Numbered from the stretch's first letter, positions 8,839-21,801 are shown. The stretch is DNA of 64,000 nucleotides from Cherax quadricarinatus (GCF_038502225.1 NC_091369.1:18082385-18146384), one strand, 5' to 3'. Notes: generated from the letters alone by a model not told the origin. Made by a program: numbers and translations.

Positions 8839-11084
8839 CACCTAGTTGTACTCACCTAGTTGAGGTTGCGGGGGTCGAGTCCGAGCTCCTGGCCCCGCCT
8901 CTTCACTGATCGCTACTAGGTCACTCTCCCTGAGCCGTGAGCTTTATCATACCTCTGCTTAAAGCTATGTATGGATCCTGCCTCCACTACATCGCTTCCC
9001 AAACTATTCCACTTACTGACTACTCTGTGGCTGAAGAAATACTTCCTAACATCCCTGTGATTCATCTGTGTCTTCAGCTTCCAACTGTGTCCCCTTGTTA
9101 CTGTGTCCAATCTCTGGAACATCCTGTCTTTGTCCACCTTGTCAATTCCTCTCAGTATTTTGTATGTCGTTATCATGTCCCCCCTATCTCTCCTGTCCTC
9201 CAGTGTCGTCAGGTTGATTTCCCTTAACCTCTCCTCGTAGGACATACCTCTTAGCTCTGGGACTAGTCTTGTTGCAAACCTTTGCACTTTCTCTAGTTTC
9301 TTCACGTGCTTGGCTAGGTGTGGGTTCCAAACTGGTGCCGCATACTCCAATATGGGCCTAACGTACACGGTGTACAGGGTCCTGAACGATTCCTTATTAA
9401 GATGTCGGAATGCTGTTCTGAGGTTTGCTAGGCGCCCATATGCTGCAGCAGTTATTTGGTTGATGTGCGCTTCAGGAGATGTGCCTGGTGTTATACTCAC
9501 CCCAAGATCTTTTTCCTTGAGTGAGGTTTGTAGTCTCTGACCCCCTAGACTGTACTCCGTCTGCGGCCTTCTTTGCCCTTCCCCAATCTTCATGACTTTG
9601 CACTTGGTGGGATTGAACTCCAGGAGCCAATTGCTGGACCAGGTCTGCAGCCTGTCCAGATCCCTTTGTAGTTCTGCCTGGTCTTCGATCGAGTGTATTC
9701 TTCTCATCAACTTCACGTCATCTGCAAACAGGGACACCTCAGAGTCTATTCCTTCCGTCATGTCGTTCACAAATACCAGAAACAGCACTGGTCCTAGGAC
9801 TGACCCCTGCGGGACCCCGCTGGTCACAGGTGCCCACTCTGACACCTCGCCACGTACCATGACTCGCTGCTGTCTTCCTGACAAGTATTCCCTGATCCAT
9901 TGTAGTGCCTTCCCTGTTATCCCTGCTTGGTCCTCCAGTTTTTGCACCAATCTCTTGTGTGGAACTGTGTCAAACGCCTTCTTGCAGTCCAAGAAAATGC
10001 AATCCACCCACCCCTCTCTCTCTTGTCTTACTGCTGTCACCATGTCATAGAACTCCAGTAGGTTTGTGACACAGGATTTCCCGTCCCTGAAACCATGTTG
10101 GCTGCTGTTGATGAGATCATTCCTTTCTAGGTGTTCCACCACTCTTCTCCTGATAATCTTCTCCATGATTTTGCATACTATACATGTCAGTGACACTGGT
10201 CTGTAGTTTAATGCTTCATGTCTGTCTCCTTTTTTAAAGATTGGGACTACATTTGCTGTCTTCCATGCCTCAGGCAATCTCCCTGTTTCGATAGATGTAT
10301 TGAATATTGTTGTTAGGGGTACACATAGCGCCTCTGCTCCCTCTCTCAATACCCATGGGGAGATGTTATCTGGCCCCATTGCCTTTGAGGTATCTAGCTC
10401 ACTCAGAAGCCTCTTCACTTCTTCCTCGGTTGTGTGCACTGTGTCCAGCACTTGGTGGTGTGCCCACCTCTCCGTCTTTCTGGAGTCCCTTCTGTCTCCT
10501 CTGTGAACACTTCTTTGAATCTCTTGTTGAGTTCTTCACATACTTCACGGTCATTTCTTGTTGTCTCTCCTCCTTCCTTCCTTAGCCTGATTACCTGGTC
10601 CTTGACTGTTGTTTTCCTCCTGATGTGGCTGTACAACAGTTTCGGGTCAGATTTGGCTTTCGCTGCTATGTCATTTTCATATTGTCTTTGGGCCTCCCTT
10701 CTTATCTGTGCATATTCGTTTCTGGCTCTACGACTGTTCTCCTTATTCTCCTGGGTCCTTTGCCTTCTATATTTCTTCCATTCCCTAGCACACTTGGTTT
10801 TTGCCTCCCTGCACCTTTGGGTAAACCATGGGCTCATCCTGGCTTTTTCATTAATCCTGTTACCCTTGGGTACAAACCTCTCCTCAGCCTCCTTGCATTT
10901 TGTTGCTACATATTCCATCATCTCATTAACTGGCTTCCCTGCCAGTTCTCTGTCCCACTGAACCCCGTTCAGGTAGTTCCTCATTCCTGTGTAGTCCCCT
11001 TTCTTGTAGTTTGGCTTCATTCGTCCTGGCCTTCCTGCTTCTCCCTCCACTTGTAGCTCTACTGTGTATTCGAAGCTTAAAACC

Positions 11085-11086
<2 letters not shown>
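8835..11086 (-). mobile_element. 5'-truncated CR1-group LINE, family A copy C, between two GT microsatellites
   Basis: Collinear with the intact family A copy from its 3' end (TACTCACCTAGTTG twice, then GAGGTTGCGGGGGTCGAG) back to the late endonuclease region. The 5' breakpoint is AAAACCACATG followed by TGTGTG; in the intact copy AACCACATG continues ATCGCTAG. Both ends therefore fall in (TG)n. The copy keeps the whole RT domain. Confidence 0.95.
8916..11086 (-). pseudogene. LINE ORF2 fragment: end of endonuclease plus reverse transcriptase, one frameshift
   Basis: Upstream part (10415-11086): MVLSFEYTVELQ, KKGDYTGMRNYL, KMTPWF-like MSPWFTQRCREA and SHIRRKTTVKDQVIRL. The downstream part (8916-10451) is in another frame: KAMGPDNISPWVLREGAEAL, FLDCKKAFDTVPHK, SGVPQGSVLGPVLFLVFVN, FADDVKL, and the YFFSHRVVSKWNSL terminus. 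The frames overlap at 10415-10451, so one indel in the poorly conserved linker separates them. The RT catalytic motifs are intact but the endonuclease active site is missing, so this copy cannot move autonomously. The low number of lesions suggests a young insertion. Confidence 0.93.
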
Positions 11087-11636
<550 letters not shown>

Positions 11637-11842
11637 GTCGTGTAACACTATTATTATCATTATTATCAAAAAGAAGCGCCAAGCTACAAGGGCTATACAG
11701 CGCTGCAGGGTAGGGAAGGAAGCGAGGGTATTGGGCGGCAGAAGGGGGGAGGGATGATCATTAGGTTACAGAAAACAGGAGGGCAGGGGATAGTACGGGG
11801 GTAGAGGGTAGCAAGAGATTGAGGCAGAAAGGGCTGAAGGTA

Positions 11843-12853
11843 TCAGAGTTTGTGAAGTAAGTCAGTTGTTGTCAAAAAGTCAATGAGAGAGTCCGGATGA
11901 AAGGTGGGTTCATCAGCGAGAAGGGAAGATAAAGAGAGAGCAGCGGAGTGAAGATGACGACGGAGGTAAATTCTGCGTGCTCGTTGATAAAGTGGGCAGT
12001 CCAACAGAATGTGGCTGACTGATAATGGAGCCTGACAATTCTCACAGAGAGGAGCAGGGCGCCTCTCCATGAGATATCCATGAGTAAGACGAGTATGGCT
12101 AATGCAAAGACGGGAGAGAGTAGTCTCCCAACCTCGGCACTGGTGACAAGAAGACGGCCAGTAACCTATACTCGGTTTAATAGATTGAAGTTTGTTACCG
12201 AGCATAGTAGACCAACGTTGTTGCCAATGGGTGTGAAGGTGGGTAGCTATTGCAGCAAAATAGTGCGTAAATGGAATACCTCTATATGAAACTAGTAGGT
12301 CATGCACTGCTGACCCTGCAGCAGTGTCTGCCTGTTCATTGCCCTGTACGTCAACATGACGAGGGACCCAACAAAAAACAATATCTTTATGCTTGGTAAA
12401 GATGCGGCGTAGCCAAAGTTGGATACGGAGGACTAAGGAGTGGGGTGTATCAAATTTCTGTATAGCCTGTAAAGCACTAAGGGAGTCTGAGACAACCACA
12501 AATGATGGCACAGGCATAGATGCAATACGGATAAGTGCTGCAAGAATGGCATACAATTCAGCAGTAAAAATACTAGCCGAAGATAGTAAATGCCCTCGTA
12601 CAATGCTGTCCGGAAACACTGCTGAGAATCCTATGCCTTCAGAAGACTTAGAGCCATCTGTGTACACTGCAATGGCATGAGAATGAGAGTGGAAGTGGTC
12701 AAGAAAAAGAGAGCGGGAAGCGACAGTAGGCAGTTGGGCTTTCGAGCAAGGGAGAGAGAAAGAACAGACTCGAACAGCTGGAACTTCCCAGGGGGATAGG
12801 GAAAAGTGAGATGCTACATGAACATAGAAAGGTGGTAAATGAAGAGAAGACAA
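11843..12853 (-). pseudogene. LINE ORF2 C-terminal part: RNase H domain and terminal zinc-binding motif
   Basis: This 336-aa open segment is the 3' end of the family C ORF2. RNase H would remove RNA from the RNA/cDNA hybrid. The four acidic positions are visible in AVYTDGSKSSEGIGFS, FTAELYAILAAL, VVVSDSLSALQAI and WVPRHVDVQGNEQADTAA. The C-terminal region has the THGYLM motif and a CENCQ...SHILLDC putative zinc-binding cluster usual in this LINE group. The segment is intact, but the RT upstream is in other frames. It ends LLHKL just before the 3' UTR. Confidence 0.88.
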
Positions 12854-15545
12854 GAGCGAATGTAGGCAAAGAGAGAAGGGACGGAGTAAACAGGGGCGGC
12901 GAACAAATAGTGTCTACTAATATCAGTGACCATTCTATAAATGGAAGAATTGCGGAGATCATGAGAGCGTACATAGTAGCGAAGGCAATGGGCATCACGG
13001 CGATCAGATAAGGATGGAACGTTCGTTTCTGCATAAAGGCTCTCAACAGGGGAAGAGCGAAAAGCACCAAGGCATACACGTAATCCTTGGTGATGAATGG
13101 GGTTAAGGCTAGAGAGAGTAGCAGGAGAGGCCGCTGAATAGATCTGGTCACCATAATCAAGTTTCGATAAAATGAGAGTGGAATGTAGGCGAAGGAGAGT
13201 TCGACGATCAGCTACCCATGAAAGATGGGCAAGGGTTTTAAGAAGGTTCAGCCGGCTGTGACAAGTTGCCTTCAGAGAGGTAATGTGAGGTTTTCAGGAT
13301 AACCTACGGTCAAAGAGGAGGCCTAGAAACCTGACTGCATCACGTTCAGGGATACGGGAGCCATAGAGGTACAAAGGATGATTGGAGATGAGAGAGCGTC
13401 TAGTGAAAGTAATTTGGTGAGTTTTGGTGCTGGAAAATTTAAACCCATGTGTGGTGGCCCAATTGGAAACACGGTCGACCGCATGCTGGAGGGAAACTGT
13501 AATGAGGTGACAGTCAGCGCCTGCACAGGCAATAGCGAAGTCATCAATATACAGTGATGACCAAATATTTGATAGAAGACTTGAGGCCAAATCATTTATA
13601 GCAAGGAGAAAAAGTGTTGTGTTCTGAACACATCCCTGGGGGACACCTTCAGCTTGGATAAAGTCCGGGGAGAGCACATTATTAACCCGAACACGGAAAT
13701 GCCTGTCAGTTAAAAAGTTCTAAAGGAAGGATGGTAGATTGCCTCGAAGGCCTAAGGAGTGGGATTGGGCCAAAATATTATACCTCCAATTTGTGTTATA
13801 TGCCTTCTCAAGGTCAAAAAATATGGCAATAACTGAGTGGTTATTCGCAAAGGCATTACGAACATACGTATCCAAGCACAGTAAGGGGTCTATGGTAGAA
13901 CGTCCCTTACGAAAGCCATATTGACGAGTGAAGAGACTGTTGTGTGTCTCTAAATACCACACAAAATGTCTATTTACCAGGCGTTCTATCACTTTGCAAA
14001 CTGCACTGGTAAGAGCAATGGGACGATAGTGGGAGGCTTCATGTCCCGTAGTGCCTGGTTTGCGGAAAGGGAGAACAATGGAAGATTTCTACAGCTTTGG
14101 AAGAACTCCTTGTGACCAAATAAGATTGAAAAGGCGTGATAGGACTGCAAGGGCTGACTGATGTAAATGTTGCAGCATACGAAAATGAATGTCGTCGGGC
14201 CCAGCTGCCGATGATCGGAAAGCTGAGAGTGTTGCCTTCAGTTCTTGAAGTGTAAAAGGCGCATTATACTGTTCTTCTCTGAGAGAAGAAAAGTTCAAGG
14301 GTGCTAACTCTCTGGCAGACTTTGAGGAAAGAAACGAGGGGCATAGATTGAGCCCCTGAGAAATACAGACTAGATGATTGCCAATTTCATTGGCAACATC
14401 TCGTGGGTTTGCTATATCAACACCGGTAACCCGCAGAACAGGAGCCGGGTCAGGAGAATATTTACCACTCAGTTTTCGTACTTTTTTCCAGACTGCACTC
14501 ATAGAGGAAGCAGAGGTGGTGGTGGAGACATAATTTCGCCAGCGTTTAGCGTCACGGATGAGGATGACATGGTGAGCGATTGAACACTTCTGCTTAAAAT
14601 CAAGAAGTCTCTCCGTGGTTCTCTTGTACCGGTACCTGCCCCATGCAGCACATTTCAAATGTACTGAACGAGCACAAGCAGGAGACCACCAAGGCACACA
14701 TTTCTGAGAATGCCTGCCTGCACGAAGTTTGGGGTATAGAATGAGAAGCTGCGGTTAAAATGGAGAACGAGAAGAGGTGTAAAAGCTCATCAATGGAGGA
14801 CGAAGGAACCTCACTAAAAACAGTTAGTTGTGAGTAAAGGTTCCAATTTGCTTGATCAAATTGCCAGCGTGGGATACGAAGAGGTGGTGAATATGAAGGG
14901 GAAGTAAGAATGATTGGGAAATGATCGCTGTCATGTAAATCCGGGAGAACAGACCAGGTGAAGTCTAATGCGGCGTAGGAAGAGCAGACAGAGATCGATG
15001 CAAGAGAGAGTGTGAGTCCGAGGATCAAAATGGGTGTGAGTACCTGTAATTAAAACATGGAGGGGGTGGGTGGCAAGAGAAGCCTCTAACTGAATGCCAG
15101 GGGAATCACAGTGAGACCCCCCAGAAAAAATGATGGGCATTAAAATCGCCAAGTAACAGAAGCGGGGGCGGTAATGACGAAACAAGAAAGGCAATATCCG
15201 GAATAGATAATACCTGAGAAGGAGAGAGATATAAAGAACAGAGTGTATACCACCTATGCAAGTGGATACGGGCTGCTGTGCAATGCAGCAAAGTACGAAC
15301 AAATAGCTGATGGTACGGAATATCAGTGCGTAGAAAAAGTCACTGTCATTAAAGGTCCCATCAGGAAAAGGATCCGAAGAATACAATAAATTATAGCCTG
15401 AGATGGGAGAGATAACAGCAGAGTGTAATTTTGGTTCCTGTAAGCAAACACCAACAGGGAAAAACTGGGAGAGTAACATCTGATGCTCACCCCGATTACC
15501 CCTGAGGCCTCGTATATTCCACTGTAAATAGGCCATGATTGGCAA
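12854..15545 (-). pseudogene. LINE ORF2: endonuclease and reverse transcriptase, multiply frameshifted
   Basis: ORF2 begins near 15545 with MAYLQWNIRGLRGNRGEHQ and CLQEPK of an APE endonuclease. LLLGDFNAHHFFWG lies in a second frame (15106-15291) and LHDSDHFPIIL in a third (14600-15028). The RT follows: AAGPDDIHFRMLQ (14089-14697), QYGFRKGRSTIDPLL and IAIFFDLEKAYN (13720-13992), then EGVPQGCVQNTTLFLLAIND and LYIDDFAIAC (13294-13677), and the thumb region (12699-13160). I count at least five frame changes. Motif order is normal, so this is decay of a once complete ORF. Confidence 0.85.
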
Positions 15546-16112
15546 TGATAAAGATACCTGAAATCCACAGGTAAGGGTTCCTATGGACTAGAGGGGTTAG
15601 AAAAGTCCACATGCGGAGGCAGCGGAAAACGTTCAAGCAGCGAAGGAATGGTGTGCTGTAAAGAAAGGAGTTGTGCAGATGGAGGAGAGGAGAGAGAAGG
15701 AACAGAGGGTGGATCAGTGTCCATTGATGGTTTGGTCTATGCAATATATTCAGAGATTGCTTCAAGTGTTTTGGAATTTAGAGACGTCGTATGGGAGACA
15801 ATATTGGAGATGGTAAGGGGAGGATGAGTAAAGATTGGAACTGTAATGGACTGTAGCAAGGTATGGGGGGGGCGAAAGGGTGGAGGGAACTGAAGAAGAA
15901 GCGTGGAAGGGGACAGAAGAGGCAGAAACCTGGGAGGTGGCAGAAGAGGAAGAAACTTGGGAGGGAACAGGGGAGGAATGTACAGTACGAGGAGGAGGGT
16001 GAGCCTCTACACTTGTAACAGAGCCAGTGAGAGGGGAAGAACCAGGTACAGAGACAGGGAAGGTAAAATGAGGAGGTGAAAGAATGGAAGGAGGGGTTAA
16101 AGGACCTTTTTT

Positions 16113-17430
16113 TTACTTCTGAGAAGTAGAGGGACGATTGCAAGGAGGTGTCGTACGAGATCTCGTCGATACTGAGGCTTGTGAGGGAGAACACGAAGAA
16201 GCGAGAACAGACTGAGGCGTTGAAGTAGGGACGTCTGAGCCTAGGGGAGCAAAAGAATTAGATACAGGAGTGACTATGGGAGAGGTAACCACAGAGGAGG
16301 CTGCAGAAGATGGGACCCCAGAAGTGGGGGGACGTTTTGAAACACGGGAATAAGAAACGGAGGCGGAGATGAGAAACTGCCATGGCATAAAGGAGACCTT
16401 CTGCCTCTTTGAGGCAACGGGTTTCCCGCTCATTTAAGTAGACTTGGCAACGGCGAGAGTACGAAGGGTGAGCCTCATGACAATTAAGGCAAGAGGGAGG
16501 TCGATTGCAAGACGTATTAGAATGGTCATCGGCACCACAGACTGGGCATTCGGCTATAGATCTGCAATATTTAGCTGGATGGCCAAATCACCAGCCATTT
16601 CTACACTGTTGCAGTGTAGGGATCACCTTTCGAACTTGTAACCGATATCCTGCTACATAAACTGAGGATGGGAGTTCACGACACATGTCTACCTTGAGGA
16701 TTGGGAGATCTTGGAGTTCCAGCTGTTCAAGAATGTCATTGCCACATGTCTGGAAATTTTGTTGAACTATGGTATGGGGCAGAATGATGGTACCACTACA
16801 AGAATTGAGGGAATGATGTTTTTCAATAGTGACAGGAACAGTATCGATATGGGAAAGAAGAGAAAGATCATGAGCTTGGCTAGCATTCTGTACAGTAATG
16901 ATGCACATACCGCTCTTAAGAGCATGAAAAGAAATATCTTTACCAACATGGCATAGGAGTGCCTTGCCAATACTGTGGTTGGAAAGATAGGCAGTAGAGG
17001 AAGTCGGTCGTAAAGTGAAGAATTTAGTCCATTGTGCATTCTGAAACTGAGCATGGAAAGGGAGTGCAGGACGTGTCGATCTTTTCTGAGAAGAATGAGA
17101 AGGTGGAGAAGTATCATCAGCAGGTAATCGTCGTTGGTGTTTAGGCATAGGACCAGAGTTGGTCCGACATGGAATGGGCCAGCAATTCGAAAATTGCCGC
17201 ACCATAGAGGGAGAGGCCAGAAGCATAGTCAAAGGAGAGCGGAGGTCAGATAAATCGAAGGAGTCAGTTGAGACCTCAGTACCTGAAGTGGGTGAGGAAA
17301 CAGCACCGGCAAGAGGTACAGAGGCATGAGGAGTGTCCGAAGAGTGGTCCAAAGACGAGGCAGGGTCAGAACGGGGTGCAGTATCAAGAAGGGGCCCGGG
17401 GGTAGCAGGTTCATGGACTAGGGCTGCCAT
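16113..17430 (-). pseudogene. LINE ORF1: gag-like protein with three zinc knuckles, interrupted
   Basis: The 17430-16591 frame begins MAALVHEPATPG. It has a proline/serine-rich N-terminus and then a conserved middle (SIGKALLCHVGKDI, MCIITVQNASQAHDL, RQLPS-like ELPSSVYVAGYRLQVRKV). A TGA at 16588-16590 falls inside the first knuckle (CRNGW-stop-FGHPAKYC). The same frame continues through CPVCGADDHSNTSC and CLNCHEAHPSYSRRC, then YLNERETRCLKEAE, typical of I/Jockey-type gags. Near 16380 the frame shifts into SVSYSRVSKRPPTSG and a Ser/Thr/Pro-rich tail ending at 16113. Expected role: RNA binding and RNP formation. Confidence 0.82.
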
Positions 17431-18110
17431 GGTTAGGTTACTTATTTCTTTTTGTTTTTAAGAAAAAAAAAGAAAGAAGAAAATAAAATAAAAATAAAAA
17501 AAAGAATAAAAAAAGAGGGGGCCGGGGAGGGAAAGTTCCTAGGAGGAATGAAAGGGCCAGAAATCTCCCTCCGCTCCCAAGAGGACCTCAGCACCGCAAG
17601 TAGCGCAGATGCAGCATGGAACCCGTGCCATACCCTACCCATCATGCCAGTAAACCAGCAATCCGGGATAGCAACCTCACATCTCCCAAGCTACCTCGGT
17701 GGACAAAAGAGAGGGCGGCCAGATATCCACCACAACGCATACCTCCTTCGGCCACCACCCCTGGAATCCGAAAGGTGGCTTCCAGAGATACACCCGTCGC
17801 CCGAGAGACACCCAAAGCCACCCTCCAGGATACCGAAGAGGGATCGGAACATCCCCAGGCGATCCAGATTCCACGGCAAACTACGCCATTGCCAAGAACC
17901 TCAATGGAATGGGATGGACCCCGGTACCCTTTCCCCTACCTAGGAACTAGCACGCCTGTGGGAAAAAATCCCAAAGGCCTAAAAGGAAGGGCAAAAGGGA
18001 GGGGTGGGGAGGAGGAGGAGGAGGAAAGGAAAAAGAGGAGGATGGCGAGGATGGGATAGGGAAGGGGGGATTGGGGGGTAATTAGATTCGGTCCGAGGAA
18101 GGAGACCGAC
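17431..18110 (-). other. Probable 5' leader of the family C element
   Basis: This lies immediately upstream (minus strand) of the gag-like ORF1. It holds an A-rich simple stretch (17455-17515 on plus) and then GC-rich sequence without conserved domains. Its extent as a 5' UTR is inferred from position only. Open frames in it on either strand have no recognisable similarity. Confidence 0.4.
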
Positions 18111-18573
18111 AGGTCTAATTCCTCAGACCAAGAGCCTCTTCACCACAACAAGGAGCCCCCCTTGAAGAGGTTCAGAACACTAAAAACAGTAAAAGAAGCA
18201 GTTTTGACGTTATCGGTCCGTCAGTCTTCGTAGGTGTGATCAGTCTTTCCTTTCTTAAACTTTCCTAAAATTTTATTTGAAATATACTCTTAGCATATAT
18301 AAACTAAAAAAATGCACTGTTTAGTGTATATATATATATCCTCATGAAGCCTATACCATAGGCTGGTTGGTTGGAGTTTAAAACCTATCAACTACACTAG
18401 GCTCATAACAGACAGAAATAATTTAAACACTAAAAGAGGAATTAATGTCTCAGCATGCATATACTCTGGTATAAATACAACCCTCTAAGTATATATCCTG
18501 TGTTGCATTGACATATGATAGGAAGTCAGGTACAACACATAGAGTTGACGTCACGGGTGAGTGACATCAGCTC
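18111..18573. other. AT-rich spacer, nothing recognised
   Basis: Between the family C leader and the family B 3' end I see a short TA repeat (about 18329-18340) and no coding frame or RNA gene. Confidence 0.55.
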
Positions 18574-18608
18574 ATTACCTGGAGTTTACCTGGAGAGAGT
18601 TCCGGGGG

Positions 18609-20805
18609 TCAACGCCCCCGCGGCCCGGTCTGTGACCAGGCCTCCTGGTGGATCAGAGCCTGATCAACCAGGCTGTTGCTGCTGGCTGCACGCAAACCAA
18701 CGTACGAGCCACAGCCCGGCTGATCAGGAACTGACTTTAGGTGCTTGTCCAGTGCCAGCTTGAAGACTGCCAGGGGTCTGTTGGTAATCCCCCTTATGTG
18801 TGCTGGGAGGCAGTTGAACAGTCTCGGGCCCCTGACACTTATTGTATGGTCTCTTAACGTGCTAGTGACACCCCTGCTTTTCATTGGGGGGATGGTGCAT
18901 CGTCTGCCAAGTCTTTTGCTTTCGTAGTGAGTGATTTTCGTGTGCAAGTTCGGTACTAGTCCCTCTAGGATTTTCCAGGTGTATATAATCATGTATCTCT
19001 CCCTCCTGCGTTCCAGGGAATACAGGTTTAGAAACCTTGAGCGCTCCCAGTAATTGAGGTGTTTTATCTCCGTTATGCGCGCCGTGAAAGTTCTCTGTAC
19101 ATTTTCTAGGTCGGCAATTTCACCTGCCTTGAAAGGTGCTGTTAGTGTGCAGCAATATTCCAGCCTAGATAGAACAAGTGACCTGAAGAGTGTCATCATG
19201 GGCTTGGCCTCCCTAGTTTTGAAGGTTCTCATTATCCATCCTGTCATTTTTCTAGCAGATGCGATTGATACAATGTTATGGTCCTTGAAGGTGAGATCCT
19301 CCGACATGATCACTCCAAGGTCTTTGACGTTGGTGTTTCGCTCTATTTTGTGGCCAGAATTTGTTTTGTACTCTGATGAAGATATACTTTCCTCATGTTT
19401 ACCATATCTGAGTAATTGAAATTTCTCATCGTTGAACTTCATATTGTTTTCTGCAGCCCACTGAAAGATTTGGTTGATGTCCGCCTGGAGCTTTGCAGTG
19501 TCTGCAATGGAAGACACTGTCATGCAGATTCGGGTGTCATCTGCAAAGGAAGACACGGTGCTGTGGCTGACATCCTTGTCTATGTCGGATATGAGGATGA
19601 GGAACAAGATGGGAGCGAGTACTGTGCCTTGTGGAACAAAGCTTTTCACCGTAGCTGCCTCGAACTTTACTCTGTTGACGACTACTCTCTGTGTTCTGTT
19701 AGTGAGGAAATTATAGATCCATCGACCGACTTTTCCTGTTATTCCTTTAGCACGCATTTTGTGCGCTATTACGCCATGGTCACACTTGTCGAAGGCTTTT
19801 GCAAAGTCTGTATATATTACATCTGCATTCTTTTTGTCTTCTAGTGCATTTAGGACCTTGTCGTAGTGATCCAATAGTTGAGACAGACAGGAGCGACCTG
19901 TTCTAAACCCATGTTGCCCTGGGTTGTGTAACTGATGGGTTTCTAGATGGGTGGTGATCTTGCTTCTTAGAAACCTTTCAAAGATTTTTATGATATGGGA
20001 TGTTAGTGCTATTGGTCTGTAGTTCTTTGCTGTTGCTTTACTGCCCCCTTTGTGGAGTGGGGCTATGTCTGTTGTTTTTAGTAACTGTGGGACGACCCCC
20101 GTGTCCATGTTCCCTCTCCATAGGATGGAAAAGGCTCGTGATAGGGGCTTCTTGCAGTTCTTGATGAACACAGAGTTCCATGAGTCTGACCCTGGGGCAG
20201 AGTGCATGGGCATGTCATTTATCGCCTGTTCGAAGTCATTTGGCGTCAGGATAACATCGGATAGGCTTGTGTTAATCAAATTTTGTTGCTCTCTCATAAA
20301 AAATTCATTTTGATCTTCGACTCTCAGTCTGGTTAGCGGCTTGCTAAAAACTGAGTCATATTGGGACTTGAGTAGCTCACTCATTTCCTTGCTGTCATCT
20401 GTGTAGGACCCATCTTGTTTAAGTAGGTGCCCAATACTGGACGTTGTTCTTGATTTTGATTTGGCATAGGAGAAGAAATACTTTGGGTTTCTTTCGATTT
20501 CATTTATGGCTTTTAGTTCTTCCGGCGATTCCTGACTCCTAAAGGATTCTTTTAGCTTAAGTTCGATGCTTGCTATTTCTCTGACCAGTGTCTCCCTACG
20601 CATTTCAGATATATTGACCTCTTTTAGCCGCTCTGTTATTCTTTTCCGTCGCCTGTAAAGGGAGCGCCTGTCTCTTTCTATTTTACATCTACTCCTCCTT
20701 TTTCTTAGAGGAATAAGCCTTGTGCATACATCGAGTGCCACCGAGTTAATCTGTTCTAGGCATAAGTTGGGGTCTGTGTTGCTTAGTATATCTTCCCAGC
20801 TTAAT
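18609..20805 (-). pseudogene. LINE ORF2, reverse-transcriptase part (frame-shifted from its endonuclease)
   Basis: The frame is open over 710 aa. After a basic segment (LIPLRKRRSRCKIERDRRS) come ERNPKYFFSYAKSKS, PGSDSWNSVFIKNCK, LLKTTDIAPLHKGG, NYRPIALTSHIIKIFER, QHGFRTGRSCLSQLLDHYD, IYTDFAKAFDKCDH, KSFVPQGTVLAPILFLILIS and the catalytic SSFADDTRI. The thumb region includes VKDLGVIMSEDLTF and ends with RGPRLFNCLPAHIRGITN. Copy 2 at 53.1 kb has CTTATATCGG where this copy has CTTAATATCGG (20799-20810). The extra A puts the endonuclease and RT in different frames here. With that single lesion the element is otherwise coding-complete. Confidence 0.9.
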
Positions 20806-21801
20806 ATCGGTTAGGACTTGGTTTACTTGGTCCCACTTTATGTTTTTGTTATTGAAGTTGAATTTGGTGAATGCTCCCTCGTGACTAATCTCATTATGTC
20901 GGTCTGGGGCTCCGCGCATACATGTCTGAACCTCAATTATGTTGTGATCTGAGTATATTGGTTTTGATATGGTGACATTTCTTATCAGTTCATCATTGTT
21001 AGTGAAGATGAGGTCTAGTGTATTCTCCAGTCTAGTAGGCTCTATTATTTGCTGGTTTAATTTGAATTTTGTGCAGAGATTTAAAAGCTCGCGTGAGTGT
21101 GAGTTTTCATCAGAGCTGCCTCCTGATGTTATTACTGCAACAATATTATTTGCTATATTCCTCCATTTCAGGTGCCTTAAGTTGAAATCCCCCAGGAGCA
21201 AGATGTTGGGTGCAGGAGCTGGAAGATTTTCCAGACAGTGGTCAATTTTTAACAGCTGTTCCTGGAATTGCTGGGATGTTGCATCCGGAGGCTTGTAGAC
21301 TACCACAATGACTAGGTTTTGGTTCTCGACCTTTACTGCTAAAACTTCCACTACATCATTTGAGGCATTTAGCAGTTCTGTGCAAACAAGTGACTCTGCA
21401 ATGTACAGGCCAACCCCCCCCCCCTTTTGCCTGTTCACTCTGTCACATCTGTATAGGTTGTAACCTGGGATCCATATTTCGTTGTCCAAGTGATCCTTTA
21501 TGTGGGTCTCAGTGAAAGCCGCGAACATTGCCTTTGCCTCTGCAAGCAGTCCACGGATGAAATGTATTTTGTTGTTTGTTGCTGGCTTTAGACCCTGTAT
21601 ATTTGCAAAGAAGAATGTTATCGGACTGGTGGTATTGCTGGTACTGGGGGGGGGGGAATTTTTTTCCGGCATTAGTATCTGTATCTGTTGGTTTGGAGTG
21701 GAGGCCATCGACTGTGGTTCCACTCCAGGAATGACTGGATTTGGTGTACGATTTCTGCCATTTCCTACCAGATTTTTTTCCTTCCTGGCACTAAAAAACA
21801 T
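20746..21801 (-). CDS. LINE ORF2, APE endonuclease part
   Basis: The Met at 21801 opens a frame with a polar N-terminus, then APE motifs: FFFANIQGLKPATNNK, FTETHIKDH, GGGVGLYIAE, LLLGDFNLRHLKW, LDLIFTNND and YSDHNIIEVQ. This domain makes the target nick for target-primed reverse transcription. The frame runs past the endonuclease and ends in out-of-frame sequence after VNQVLTDI because of the 1-nt insertion near 20803. The start codon overlaps the ORF1 stop: ATGTTTTTTAG carries the ORF2 ATG and, in another frame, the ORF1 TAG, an 11-nt overlap suggesting coupled translation. An 11-nt C run (minus strand, near 21646) lies in the N-terminal SPPPS segment. Confidence 0.88.
   Translation of the reverse strand: MFFSARKEKNLVGNGRNRTPNPVIPGVEPQSMASTPNQQIQILMPEKNSPPPSTSNTTSPITFFFANIQGLKPATNNKIHFIRGLLAEAKAMFAAFTETHIKDHLDNEIWIPGYNLYRCDRVNRQKGGGVGLYIAESLVCTELLNASNDVVEVLAVKVENQNLVIVVVYKPPDATSQQFQEQLLKIDHCLENLPAPAPNILLLGDFNLRHLKWRNIANNIVAVITSGGSSDENSHSRELLNLCTKFKLNQQIIEPTRLENTLDLIFTNNDELIRNVTISKPIYSDHNIIEVQTCMRGAPDRHNEISHEGAFTKFNFNNKNIKWDQVNQVLTDIKLGRYTKQHRPQLMPRTD

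Larger units (their letters stand above)
11641..17430 (-). mobile_element. Degenerate I-like non-LTR retrotransposon with RNase H (family C)
   Basis: Reading right to left: gag-like ORF1 with zinc knuckles (16113-17430), ORF2 with endonuclease, RT and RNase H (11843-15545), then a ~200-bp 3' UTR ending in TTGATAATAATGATAATAATAG, a TAA-like tail (11648-11669). An RNase H domain together with a TAA-type tail is characteristic of I-clade and related LINEs, so I place it there with moderate confidence. Several frameshifts and at least one nonsense codon make it inactive. It is the only family in the window with RNase H. Confidence 0.85.

Noticed and set aside
17452..18059. Plus-strand frames of 147-163 codons
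   Set aside because: Low-complexity Lys/Arg/Pro-rich translations of the presumed LINE leader with no recognisable domain.
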